Positions 1 to 5,344 are shown, numbered from the stretch's first letter. The stretch is 5,642 bases of DNA from Burkholderiaceae bacterium (GCA_030151165.1 JASLEM010000077.1:1-5642); one strand, 5' to 3'. Numbers and translations are program-made. Notes: generated from the sequence alone by a model not told the origin.

Positions 1-475
1 GCTCGCGCAGCTTGCGCTCGACGTAGAAGCAGTCGGGCGCCTTGATGTCCTCGAGGTTGATGCCGCCGAAGGTCGGCTCGAGCGCGGCGATGCAGTCGAC
101 GAGCTTGTCGAGGTCGGGCTGGTCGAGCTCGAGGTCGAACACGTCGATGCCGGCGAACTTCTTGAACAGCACGCCCTTGCCTTCCATCACCGGCTTGGCG
201 GCGAGCGGGCCGATGTTGCCCAGGCCGAGGACGGCGGTGCCGTTGGTGACGACGGCGACCAGGTTCCCGCGCGCGGTGTAGCGGAACGCGTTCGCGGGGT
301 CGGCGACGATCTCCTCGCAGGCCGCGGCGACGCCGGGCGAGTAGGCGAGGGCGAGGTCGCGCTGGTTGACCAGCTGCTTGGTCGGCGTGACGGCGATCTT
401 GCCGGGCGTCGGGAACTCGTGATACGTGAGCGCGTCGCGGCGCAGCTCGGCGCGCTTGTCTTCTTGGGTGGTCAT
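1..475 (-). CDS. maeB: NADP-dependent malic enzyme (MaeB type), N-terminal part, cut by window edge
   Basis: Oxidative decarboxylation of malate to pyruvate with reduction of NADP, in the cytoplasm. The 158 visible residues begin [20 protein letters not shown] and match the malic enzyme N-terminal domain of the large MaeB class. Visible landmarks are YSPGVA at residues 45-50 (Tyr45 the likely catalytic Tyr), [10 protein letters not shown] at 81-90, AAKPVMEGK at 92-100 (Lys94 the likely catalytic Lys) and [11 protein letters not shown] at 137-147 (Glu142/Asp143 the likely metal ligands). MaeB enzymes normally continue with an NAD-binding domain and a phosphotransacetylase-like C-terminal domain; both would lie left of position 1 and cannot be confirmed. 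The start at 475 is supported by AGGA (482-485, read on the minus strand) 6 nt upstream. The gene is divergent from thiL. No frameshift or missing key residue is seen in the visible part. Confidence 0.93.
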   Translation of the reverse strand, partial: MTTQEDKRAELRRDALTYHEFPTPGKIAVTPTKQLVNQRDLALAYSPGVAAACEEIVADPANAFRYTARGNLVAVVTNGTAVLGLGNIGPLAAKPVMEGKGVLFKKFAGIDVFDLELDQPDLDKLVDCIAALEPTFGGINLEDIKAPDCFYVERKLRE

Positions 476-539
476 CGGCGGTCCTGGTGGCCTTCGGCAT
501 GCGTCACGGGCTTTTGCCCTGGCAGCCGAGCGGGCGGCA

Positions 540-545
540 ATTGTA
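540..545 (-). promoter_or_regulatory. candidate -10 box for maeB
   Basis: Read on the minus strand this is TACAAT, one base from the sigma-70 consensus TATAAT, and it lies 64 bases upstream of the maeB start. No convincing TTGACA-like -35 box is found 16-18 bp further upstream (CGGCAT-like sequence there), so the promoter would be weak or activator-dependent. A start point near 533 would give a leader of about 58 nt containing a small GGGC-AAAA-GCCC hairpin (508-519). Inferred from box similarity and position only. Confidence 0.35.
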
Positions 546-562
546 GGTGCGGCAGTCTAGAA

Positions 563-599
563 ATGCCGACGCCTCGCAAGCGCTGAGAGTCATCGGCAT
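563..599. repeat. 7-bp inverted repeat in the maeB-thiL intergenic region
   Basis: ATGCCGA (563-569) and TCGGCAT (593-599) are exact reverse complements separated by 23 bp. A third copy of TCGGCAT lies at 494-500, inside the presumed maeB leader, so the three copies flank the candidate maeB -10 box. They could be regulator half-sites or chance: the same heptamer also occurs in coding DNA of this GC-rich window because of common GGC-ATC codon pairs. Confidence 0.35.
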
Positions 600-677
600 G
601 GGCTCATGTCTCCATCGAATACTTTCCGTCGTCGCATCGGCCGCGTCAACCTCGGGTCTCCACATTCATCGCGCTTG

Positions 678-691
678 TTGACCCCGGTCAA
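678..691. repeat. TTGACC-CC-GGTCAA palindrome upstream of thiL
   Basis: Two perfect 6-bp inverted arms (678-683 and 686-691) are separated by 2 bp, 44 bp before the thiL start codon. The geometry is that of a short dimeric operator, and each arm also resembles a -35 hexamer, but no matching -10 box lies 16-18 bp downstream of the left arm. The right arm overlaps a second possible hairpin, CCCGG (683-687) with CCGGG (696-700). Function unknown. Confidence 0.35.
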
Positions 692-722
692 GAAGCCGGG
701 CCGGAGGTGTGGCGCGCTCGGC

Positions 723-728
723 GACAAT
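723..728 (+). promoter_or_regulatory. candidate -10 box immediately before thiL (leaderless start)
   Basis: GACAAT matches TATAAT at four of six positions and ends 6 bp before the A of the thiL ATG. That is the distance expected if transcription begins at or next to the start codon. No Shine-Dalgarno sequence lies in the 15 nt before the ATG, which agrees with a leaderless or near-leaderless mRNA. The only SD-like string, GGAGG at 703-707, is 27 nt upstream and has no suitably spaced in-frame start. No clear -35 box is seen at the proper distance, so this stays a hypothesis. Confidence 0.35.
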
Positions 729-734
729 CCGCCC

Positions 735-1697
735 ATGGCCGTTGGCGAATTCGATCTGATCGCGAAATACTTCTCCCGCCCCGTGCGGCACGCGGTGCTG
801 GGCGGGGGCGACGACTGCGCGCTGCTGCAGCCCGCGCCGGGCATGCAGTGGGCGGTGTCGACCGACGCGCTCGTCGAGGGCCGGCACTTCCTCAGCACGG
901 TGCCGCCCGACGCGCTGGGCCACAAGTCGCTGGCGGTGAACCTGTCCGACCTCGCCGCGTGCGGCGCGAAGCCGGTGGCGTTCACGCTGTCGCTGACCTT
1001 GCCGCGCGTCGACGAGGAATTCCTCGCCGGCTTCGCCGAGGGCCTCTACGCGCTGGCGGACGAGCACGGCATCGAGCTGGTCGGCGGCGACACCACCGCC
1101 GGCCCGCTCAACATCGGCATCACCGTGATGGGCGAGGTGCCCCCCGGCCAGGCGCTGCGGCGCGGCGGCGCGCGCGCGGGCGACGAGCTGTGGGTCAGCG
1201 GCCGGCTTGGCGACGCGCGCCTCGCGCTCGAGGCCTTCCGCGGCAAGGTCGCGCTGCGCGGCGAGGCCTTCGACGACGTCCGCCGCGCGATGGAGCGCCC
1301 GCAGCCGCGCGTCGCGCTCGGCATCGCGCTGCGCGGCATCGCGACCGCGGCGATCGACCTGAGCGATGGCCTCGTCGGCGACCTCGGCCACGTACTGCGC
1401 GCGAGCCGCCTCGGCGCCACGTTGCGGCTGGCCGACATCCCGCACGCCGCGCACGTCGCGGCCTGCACCGAGGCGCAGCGCCGCCAATGCCTGCTCGCGG
1501 GTGGCGACGACTACGAGCTGCTCTTCGCCGCCCCCGCGAGCGCCCGCGCGCAGGTGCGTGACGCGGGCGCTCGCGCGAACGTCGCCGTCACCTGCATCGG
1601 CACGCTGGATGAGGCGTCCGGTCTGCGCGTCGTCGACGCCGCCGGCGCGCCCGTGACGCTCACCGAACGCGCCTTCGACCACTTCATCGCCGCATGA
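735..1697 (+). CDS. thiL: thiamine-monophosphate kinase
   Basis: ThiL phosphorylates thiamine monophosphate with ATP to thiamine diphosphate, the last step of cofactor synthesis, in the cytoplasm. The 320-residue product is close to the family's usual length (about 325). Family motifs appear in order: GEFDLIAKYF at 4-13, the metal-binding GGGDDCALL at 23-31, STDALVEGRHF at 42-52, KSLAVNLSDLAACGAKP at 64-80, GGDTTAGP at 117-124, DLSDGLVGDL at 208-217 and AGGDDYELLF at 255-264. The Asp clusters are the Mg-ATP ligands known for this PurM/ThiL-type fold. An in-frame ATG at 606 would add 43 residues with no family resemblance, so 735 is chosen even though it lacks an SD sequence. The stop overlaps the pgpA start as ATGA, pointing to translational coupling. 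No TPP riboswitch is seen upstream. Confidence 0.96.
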   Translation: MAVGEFDLIAKYFSRPVRHAVLGGGDDCALLQPAPGMQWAVSTDALVEGRHFLSTVPPDALGHKSLAVNLSDLAACGAKPVAFTLSLTLPRVDEEFLAGFAEGLYALADEHGIELVGGDTTAGPLNIGITVMGEVPPGQALRRGGARAGDELWVSGRLGDARLALEAFRGKVALRGEAFDDVRRAMERPQPRVALGIALRGIATAAIDLSDGLVGDLGHVLRASRLGATLRLADIPHAAHVAACTEAQRRQCLLAGGDDYELLFAAPASARAQVRDAGARANVAVTCIGTLDEASGLRVVDAAGAPVTLTERAFDHFIAA

Positions 1698-2275
1698 CGA
1701 CGCCCATGACCGACCCGACGCCCGCCGCCCACGCGCCGCGCCGCGCCACCTGGCGCTTCATGGGCGTGCACCCGCTGCGGCTGGTCGCGCTCGGCTTCGG
1801 CAGCGGGCTCTCGCCCGTCGCGCCGGGCACGGCCGGCACGCTGGCGGGCTGGGCGCTGTACCTGCTGATCGATCGCTTCCTGGCGCCGACGCCGCTCGCG
1901 TGGGCCGCGATCCTCGTGGCCGGCTTCTTCGTCGGCTGGTGGGCCTGCACGAGCACGGCGCGCGCGATGGCGGTCGCCGACCCGAGCCCCGTGGTGTGGG
2001 ACGAGATCATCGCGTTCTGGATCATCCTGTGGTGCGTGATGCCGGTGGGGCTCGTCGGCCAGGCGATCGCGTTCGGCCTGTTCCGCCTGTTCGACGCCGT
2101 CAAGCGCGGCCCGGTCGGCTGGGCCGATTCGCTCTTCAAGCCGAAGCGCGGCGAGCTGCCCGGATGGCCGCAGGGCTTCGGGATCATCTTCGACGACCTG
2201 GTCGCCGCGGTGTGCGTGCTGGTCGTGTTCTTCGCAGGACGATGGGGGTGGATGCAATGGACGGCGGGTCACTGA
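1694..2275 (+). CDS. pgpA: phosphatidylglycerophosphatase A
   Basis: PgpA removes the phosphate of phosphatidylglycerophosphate to give phosphatidylglycerol, at the inner membrane. The 193-residue protein carries GFGSGLSPVAPGTAGTLAGW at 34-53, the acidic DPSPVVWDEI at 96-105, FRLFDAVKRGPVGWAD at 130-145 and GFGIIFDDLVAA at 161-172; these conserved Asp/Glu clusters define the family. Hydrophobic stretches near 53-63, 68-83, 105-128 and 169-182 fit an integral membrane protein. The linker at 146-160 (SLFKPKRGELPGWPQ) is somewhat longer than in the Escherichia coli enzyme as I remember it. The start at 1694 forms ATGA with the thiL stop; a second in-frame ATG at 1706 is possible but would lose the coupling. 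The thiL-pgpA neighbourhood is common in proteobacteria and strengthens the call. Confidence 0.95.
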   Translation: MTTPMTDPTPAAHAPRRATWRFMGVHPLRLVALGFGSGLSPVAPGTAGTLAGWALYLLIDRFLAPTPLAWAAILVAGFFVGWWACTSTARAMAVADPSPVVWDEIIAFWIILWCVMPVGLVGQAIAFGLFRLFDAVKRGPVGWADSLFKPKRGELPGWPQGFGIIFDDLVAAVCVLVVFFAGRWGWMQWTAGH

Positions 2276-2832
2276 TTTCGATAGCCGACGAACTCCGCGC
2301 GCACGTCGGCGCGCTCGGCGACGCCTTGCGCGCCCGCCAATGGCGCCTCGCGACGGCCGAGAGCTGCACCGGCGGCCTGCTCGCCGGTGCCTGCACGGCG
2401 CCCGCCGGCGCGAGCGACTGGTTCGCGGCCGGCTTCGTGACCTACGCGAACGACGCGAAGAGCGGCCTGCTGGGCGTGCCGGCGTCGCTGATCGCGCAGC
2501 ACGGCGCGGTCAGCGCGGAGGTCGTGCGGGCGATGGCGCGCGGCGCGCTCGCGCACGCGAAGGTGCAGCTCGCGCTCGCCGTCACCGGCATCGCCGGCCC
2601 GGGCGGCGGCAGCGCGGCGAAGCCGGTCGGCACGGTCTGGCTCGGCGTGGCCTGGACGCACGCCCGCGATACCCAGGAGGGTTTGCCCGCCGGCGGCGAC
2701 GCGCCGTTGGTCGACTGCCGCACCGAGCTGCTGCAGCTCGGCGGCGACCGCGACGCGATCCGCGCGCAGACGGTCTCGATCGCGCTCCAGCGCCTCGTCG
2801 CCGCGGCGCGCGACGGGCACCTGCGCGCATGA
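2257..2832 (+). CDS. pncC: nicotinamide-nucleotide amidase (CinA C-terminal domain family)
   Basis: PncC deamidates nicotinamide mononucleotide to nicotinate mononucleotide, recycling the NMN released by DNA ligase into NAD synthesis. With the start at 2257 it has 191 residues and is only the CinA C-terminal domain, without the N-terminal MoCF-like domain. Motifs: TAESCTGGLLAG at 33-44 (Ser36 the likely nucleophile), GFVTYANDAK at 59-68, the HGAVS segment at 82-86, VTGIAGPGGGSAAKPVGTVW at 109-128 and GDRDAIR at 163-169. It is longer than the roughly 165 residues of the E. coli protein, mainly through residues about 138-160. The start is uncertain: ATG 2242, GTG 2248 (AGGA 8 nt upstream, the best spacing) and ATG 2257 (behind a G-rich run) are all in frame. 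All overlap the end of pgpA, and the stop overlaps the next gene as ATGA. Confidence 0.93.
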   Translation: MDGGSLISIADELRAHVGALGDALRARQWRLATAESCTGGLLAGACTAPAGASDWFAAGFVTYANDAKSGLLGVPASLIAQHGAVSAEVVRAMARGALAHAKVQLALAVTGIAGPGGGSAAKPVGTVWLGVAWTHARDTQEGLPAGGDAPLVDCRTELLQLGGDRDAIRAQTVSIALQRLVAAARDGHLRA

Positions 2833-3776
2833 GGATCGCGTTCGACGCGCGCATGGAAGGCGCCGAGCGCGCCGACTGGTGGCGCGCGCTGACCGACGCG
2901 CTGCCCGACGACGACTGGGTCGACGCCGCCGTCGACGGCACCGGCTCCGCGCGCTGGCGCGAGGCCGATGTCGCGGTCGTCGCGAATCCGCAGCCGGGCC
3001 GCCTCGCGCACTGCACGCAGCTGCGGCTGATCCAGTCGCTGTGGGCCGGCGTCGACAAGCTGCTCGCCGACACCACGCTGCCGGCCGCCGTGCCGCTCGC
3101 GCGCATGGTCGACCCGGCGATGAACCAGGCGATGGCCGAGACCGCGACGTGGGCCGTGCTGTCGCTGCACCGGCGCGCGTTCGACTACGCCGCGCAGCAG
3201 CGCCAGACGCAGTGGCGCGCGCTGCCGCAGAAGCGCGCCGACGAGGTGCGCGTGCTGGTGCTGGGCCTCGGCCAGATGGGGCGCACGACGGCGCTGCGGC
3301 TGGCGATGCTCGGCTACGCCGTCTCGGGCTGGAGCGCGCGGGCGCAGGCCGTCGAGGGCGTCGCGACGACCGCGGGCTGGGCCGCGTTGCCCGCGGCGCT
3401 CGGCGCGGCCGACATCGTCGTCAACCTGCTGCCGCTCACCGACGACACGCGTGGCCTGTTCGACCGCGTGCGCCTCGCGCAGATGCGCCCGGGCGCGAGC
3501 CTCGTGAACCTGGCGCGCGGCGCGCACGTCGTCGAGAAGGACCTGCTCGCCGCGCTCAACGCGGGCCGGCTCGAGCACGCGGTGCTGGACGTCTTCGAGA
3601 CCGAGCCGCTGCCCGCGACGCACGTCTTCTGGTTCCACCCGCGCGTGACCGCCTGGCCGCACGCCGCCGCGCAGACCGACCTGCGCACCGCCGCCGCAGT
3701 GGTGGCGGCGAACGTCGAGGCGGTGCGGCGCGGCGACGTGCCGGCGCATCTCGTGGATCGCGCGCGCGGCTACTGA
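2829..3776 (+). CDS. ghrA: glyoxylate/hydroxypyruvate reductase A-like dehydrogenase
   Basis: A 315-residue member of the D-isomer-specific 2-hydroxyacid dehydrogenase family, most like GhrA (312 residues in E. coli), which reduces glyoxylate to glycolate and hydroxypyruvate to glycerate with NADPH. The substrate domain (about 1-105) includes IQSLWAGVDKLL. The Rossmann motif GLGQMG is at 146-151, INLLP-type NLLPLTDDTRGLF follows, then NLARGAHVVE with catalytic Arg230, LDVFETEPLP with Glu259, and WPHAAA with His278. The C-terminus VDRARGY matches the end of E. coli GhrA as I recall it. After the Rossmann motif, residues SGWSARAQ show no acidic residue at the end of the second strand and contain Ser and Arg, which suits NADP preference (inference). 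The start overlaps the pncC stop as ATGA and has no SD of its own, so translation is probably coupled. Exact substrate cannot be read from sequence. Confidence 0.9.
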   Translation: MRIAFDARMEGAERADWWRALTDALPDDDWVDAAVDGTGSARWREADVAVVANPQPGRLAHCTQLRLIQSLWAGVDKLLADTTLPAAVPLARMVDPAMNQAMAETATWAVLSLHRRAFDYAAQQRQTQWRALPQKRADEVRVLVLGLGQMGRTTALRLAMLGYAVSGWSARAQAVEGVATTAGWAALPAALGAADIVVNLLPLTDDTRGLFDRVRLAQMRPGASLVNLARGAHVVEKDLLAALNAGRLEHAVLDVFETEPLPATHVFWFHPRVTAWPHAAAQTDLRTAAAVVAANVEAVRRGDVPAHLVDRARGY

Positions 3777-3805
3777 GCCCCTGCCGAACGCGCGTCGTTG
3801 ACGCG

Positions 3806-3836
3806 ATCTTTGCGCCGCGCCCGCGCATCTTTGCGC
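3806..3836 (+). repeat. two direct copies of ATCTTTGCGC, 21 bp apart
   Basis: Identical decamers lie at 3806-3815 and 3827-3836, with centres two helical turns apart, just after the ghrA stop. The second copy forms the loop and right stem of the terminator below. The first copy, flanked by GCG and CGC, could form only a 3-bp stem. A small tandem duplication is the simplest origin. Confidence 0.6.
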
Positions 3837-3843
3837 GGCTTTT
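3821..3843 (+). terminator. intrinsic terminator of the thiL-pgpA-pncC-ghrA operon
   Basis: A perfect 6-bp GC stem, CCGCGC (3821-3826) and GCGCGG (3833-3838), encloses the loop ATCTTT and is followed by CTTTT (3839-3843). It lies 44 bp past the ghrA stop and 91 bp before the next gene. The T-run is short (four), so termination may be partial. Confidence 0.6.
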
Positions 3844-3873
3844 CCGCGCCTCCGACTCCAATGACTGACCGCT

Positions 3874-3907
3874 CCGGCGAGCGCGCACCGATGGCTGCGC
3901 GGGCCGG
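3874..3907 (+). other. compound stem-loop upstream of the outer-membrane protein gene
   Basis: CCGG (3874-3877) can pair with CCGG (3904-3907), and CGCGC (3882-3886) with GCGCG (3897-3901), leaving a small internal loop and a 10-nt terminal loop. It ends 27 nt before the ATG at 3935, probably within the 5' leader. It has no T-tract and so is not a terminator. Such structures are easily formed by chance at this GC content. Confidence 0.3.
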
Positions 3908-3934
3908 TCGATCCCTCATTCGAACCCGGAAAAC

Positions 3935-4849
3935 ATGCGCCTGATCCCGTTCCACCGCCCGTCCCTCGCCCTCACCTGCGCCCTCGGCGGCGCGTACGTC
4001 GCCGCCGCCTTTGCGTTGCCGTCGCTCGCCCACGCCGAGGATGCCGCGCCGGCATCCACCACCACTGGTGCGACCGCCACCGCTGCCACCACCGCCGCGA
4101 TCACCACCACCACCAACGTCTCGCTTGTCAGCCAGTACAAGTTCCGCGGCATCGACCAGACCTGGGGCCGGCCGGCCGTGCAGGGCGGCGCCGACCTCGT
4201 CGCCGCGAACGGCCTCTACGCCGGGACGTGGCTGTCGAACGTCTCCGGCAACTCGTACCCCGGCGGCAGCCTGGAGGTCGACCTCTACGGCGGCTGGAAC
4301 GACAGGATCGACGACGACTGGAGCGTCACGGTCGGCGCCTACGGCTACGTCTATCCGGGCGCGAACTTCGACAGGTCGGCGTGCCCGTCGGCCGCCTACC
4401 CCGCGCCGTGTGCGTTGCCGTCGAAGACGATGGACACGCTCGAGCTCAACGCCGGCGTCACATGGAAGTGGATCGCGTACAAGCTCTCGGTATCGACCGG
4501 CGACTATTTCGGCGCCGCGCGCGCGACCGGCTACGGCGGCTCCACGCGCGGCACGCTGTACCACGACCTCAGCGTGACCTGGCCGCTGAGCGACGACCTG
4601 AGCCTCGTGGCGCATGTCGGCCACACGGACGTCAAGGCGAGCTACGGCGGCATCGACGCGGACTACACCGACTATCGACTTGCCTTGACGAAGACCTTCG
4701 CCGGCGGCTGGAACGTCGGCGCGAGCGTCGCCGGCGCGAACAACGACCGCTTCTATCGGCCGCCGGTCGGCGGGCTGTCGGCGGCGAACGGCGACACGCG
4801 CGACGTCAACCGCACGGCCTTCATCGTGCAGGTCGGGCGCACGTTCTGA
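3935..4849 (+). CDS. TorF-family putative porin (outer-membrane beta-barrel protein)
   Basis: A 304-residue exported protein. Residues 1-34 form a signal peptide: basic start MRLIPFHR, a hydrophobic stretch, then SLAHA with cleavage expected after Ala34. Residues 40-60 are a Thr/Ala-rich low-complexity segment. From 62 on the pattern VSLVSQYKFRGIDQTWGRPAVQGG followed by GLYAGTWLSNV is the hallmark of the TorF/TIGR02001 family. Alternating hydrophobic beta strands continue to a C-terminal aromatic (VGRTF), the usual signal for outer-membrane insertion. TWKWIAYKLS at 176-185 is another family-like strand. A Cys pair (150, 159) sits in one loop. The transported substrate is unknown; the family name reflects porin resemblance, not proven activity. 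A weak GGA lies 4 nt before the ATG. The gene is separated from ghrA by a terminator, so it is probably expressed on its own; it ends 7 bp from a convergent gene. Confidence 0.85.
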   Translation: MRLIPFHRPSLALTCALGGAYVAAAFALPSLAHAEDAAPASTTTGATATAATTAAITTTTNVSLVSQYKFRGIDQTWGRPAVQGGADLVAANGLYAGTWLSNVSGNSYPGGSLEVDLYGGWNDRIDDDWSVTVGAYGYVYPGANFDRSACPSAAYPAPCALPSKTMDTLELNAGVTWKWIAYKLSVSTGDYFGAARATGYGGSTRGTLYHDLSVTWPLSDDLSLVAHVGHTDVKASYGGIDADYTDYRLALTKTFAGGWNVGASVAGANNDRFYRPPVGGLSAANGDTRDVNRTAFIVQVGRTF

Positions 4850-4856
4850 GCGCGCC

Positions 4857-5276
4857 TCAGCGGTGGCGCCAGACCTCGCGGCGCTGGTCCGCGGGCGGCA
4901 GCTTCGCTGCGCACTTCTCGTCGCCACGGCCCGTGAAGCCGCCGGTCGGATGGCACAGCAGCACGCCGTTGGCGTCGATCAGCGGGTCGAGCTGGTCGCA
5001 GCAGCCCGATTGCACGTAGTAGGCCGTGCCGCCCGCGTAGGCCACCGCGTAGACCGCGCGCGGCGCGCCGCGGTCGGTCTGCGCGTCGTAGTCGGCGAGC
5101 CGGATGCGCAGCCACTCGGGCACGCCGGCGATCTCGACGCGGTTCGACGGCGCACTGCTCGCTCGATCGGACAAGTCCTGCGGCGCGATCGGCGCGGCCT
5201 CGCCGCGTTCGATGCGCGCGGCGCAGCCGGCGAGCGCGTTGACGACGGCGGCGAGCAGCAGAAGACGGACACGCAT
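4857..5276 (-). CDS. small Cys-containing lipoprotein of unknown function
   Basis: A 139-residue protein with a lipoprotein signal: MRVR, a hydrophobic run, then the lipobox LAGC with Cys18 as the lipidated residue. The next residue is Ala, not Asp, so outer-membrane sorting is expected. After a flexible stretch (19-45), residues about 52-122 form a compact region with PEWLRIRLADYDAQ, AVYAVAYAGGTAYYV, SGCCDQLDPLIDANG and LCHPTGGFTGRGDEKC. Cys92, Cys93, Cys108 and Cys122 could form disulfides or a metal site in the periplasm. The CCDQ...GGFTGRGD pattern resembles small lipoproteins that I recall annotated as DUF6970; this is unverified and gives no function. The start at 5276 is preferred over ATGs at 5294 and 5297 because it sits 5 nt behind GGGAG and directly before the signal peptide. 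It lies downstream of holA in the same direction and converges on the porin gene. Confidence 0.82.
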   Translation of the reverse strand: MRVRLLLLAAVVNALAGCAARIERGEAAPIAPQDLSDRASSAPSNRVEIAGVPEWLRIRLADYDAQTDRGAPRAVYAVAYAGGTAYYVQSGCCDQLDPLIDANGVLLCHPTGGFTGRGDEKCAAKLPPADQRREVWRHR

Positions 5277-5281
5277 GGCGA

Positions 5282-5286
5282 CTCCC
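5282..5286 (-). promoter_or_regulatory. ribosome binding site deciding the lipoprotein start
   Basis: GGGAG on the minus strand, 5 nt before the ATG at 5276. It lies downstream of the alternative ATGs at 5297 and 5294, so only the 5276 start can use it. Confidence 0.6.
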
Positions 5287-5298
5287 GGAAACATCACG

Positions 5299-5316
5299 GC
5301 GGACGAGCCTGTCCGC
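5299..5316 (-). other. stem-loop between holA and the lipoprotein gene
   Basis: Read on the minus strand, GCGGAC and GTCCGC form a perfect 6-bp stem around the loop AGGCTC, ending 22 nt before the lipoprotein start. No T-run follows, so it is not a standard intrinsic terminator. It could shape the lipoprotein leader or protect the holA 3' end. Confidence 0.35.
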
Positions 5317-5321
5317 GGGTG

Positions 5322-5344
5322 GCACGGCGCGGCAATCCGCGTGC
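5322..5344 (-). other. second stem-loop downstream of holA
   Basis: On the minus strand GCACG and CGTGC bracket an inner CGCGG-ATTG-CCGCG hairpin; the outer and inner pairings overlap and compete. It begins 16 bp after the holA stop, has no T-tract, and stands next to the hairpin at 5299-5316. A Rho-dependent or weak termination zone is possible but not shown. Confidence 0.3.

Noticed and set aside
581..640. TPP riboswitch before thiL, suggested by GCTGAGAG at 582-589
   Set aside because: Only the CTGAGA string is present. The second conserved half of the aptamer (ACCTGA and the following GCGNAGGGA-like element) is missing.
678..728. Promoter made of TTGACC (678-683) and GACAAT (723-728)
   Set aside because: The spacer would be 39 bp, far beyond the 16-18 bp used by sigma-70.
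606..734. N-terminal extension of ThiL from the ATG at 606
   Set aside because: The 43 added residues show no ThiL family pattern; the family N-terminus (GEFDLI) begins right after the ATG at 735, which gives normal length.
709..759. Short leader peptide starting with GTG at 709 behind GGAGG
   Set aside because: The spacing between GGAGG and the GTG is only 1 nt, and the 16-codon frame overlaps the start of thiL with no supporting feature.
666..1682. Long open frame antisense to thiL (about 338 codons)
   Set aside because: Composition is Arg/Ala/Gly-rich with no domain pattern, as expected for a shadow frame of a GC-rich gene on the other strand.
2442..3749. Open frame of about 435 codons antisense to pncC and ghrA
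   Set aside because: Low-complexity Arg/Ala translation and no recognisable motif, while the opposite strand encodes two clear enzymes.
3770..4927. Open frame of about 385 codons antisense to the porin gene
   Set aside because: Val/Ala/Arg-rich shadow translation; the plus strand carries a signal peptide, family motifs and a C-terminal aromatic.
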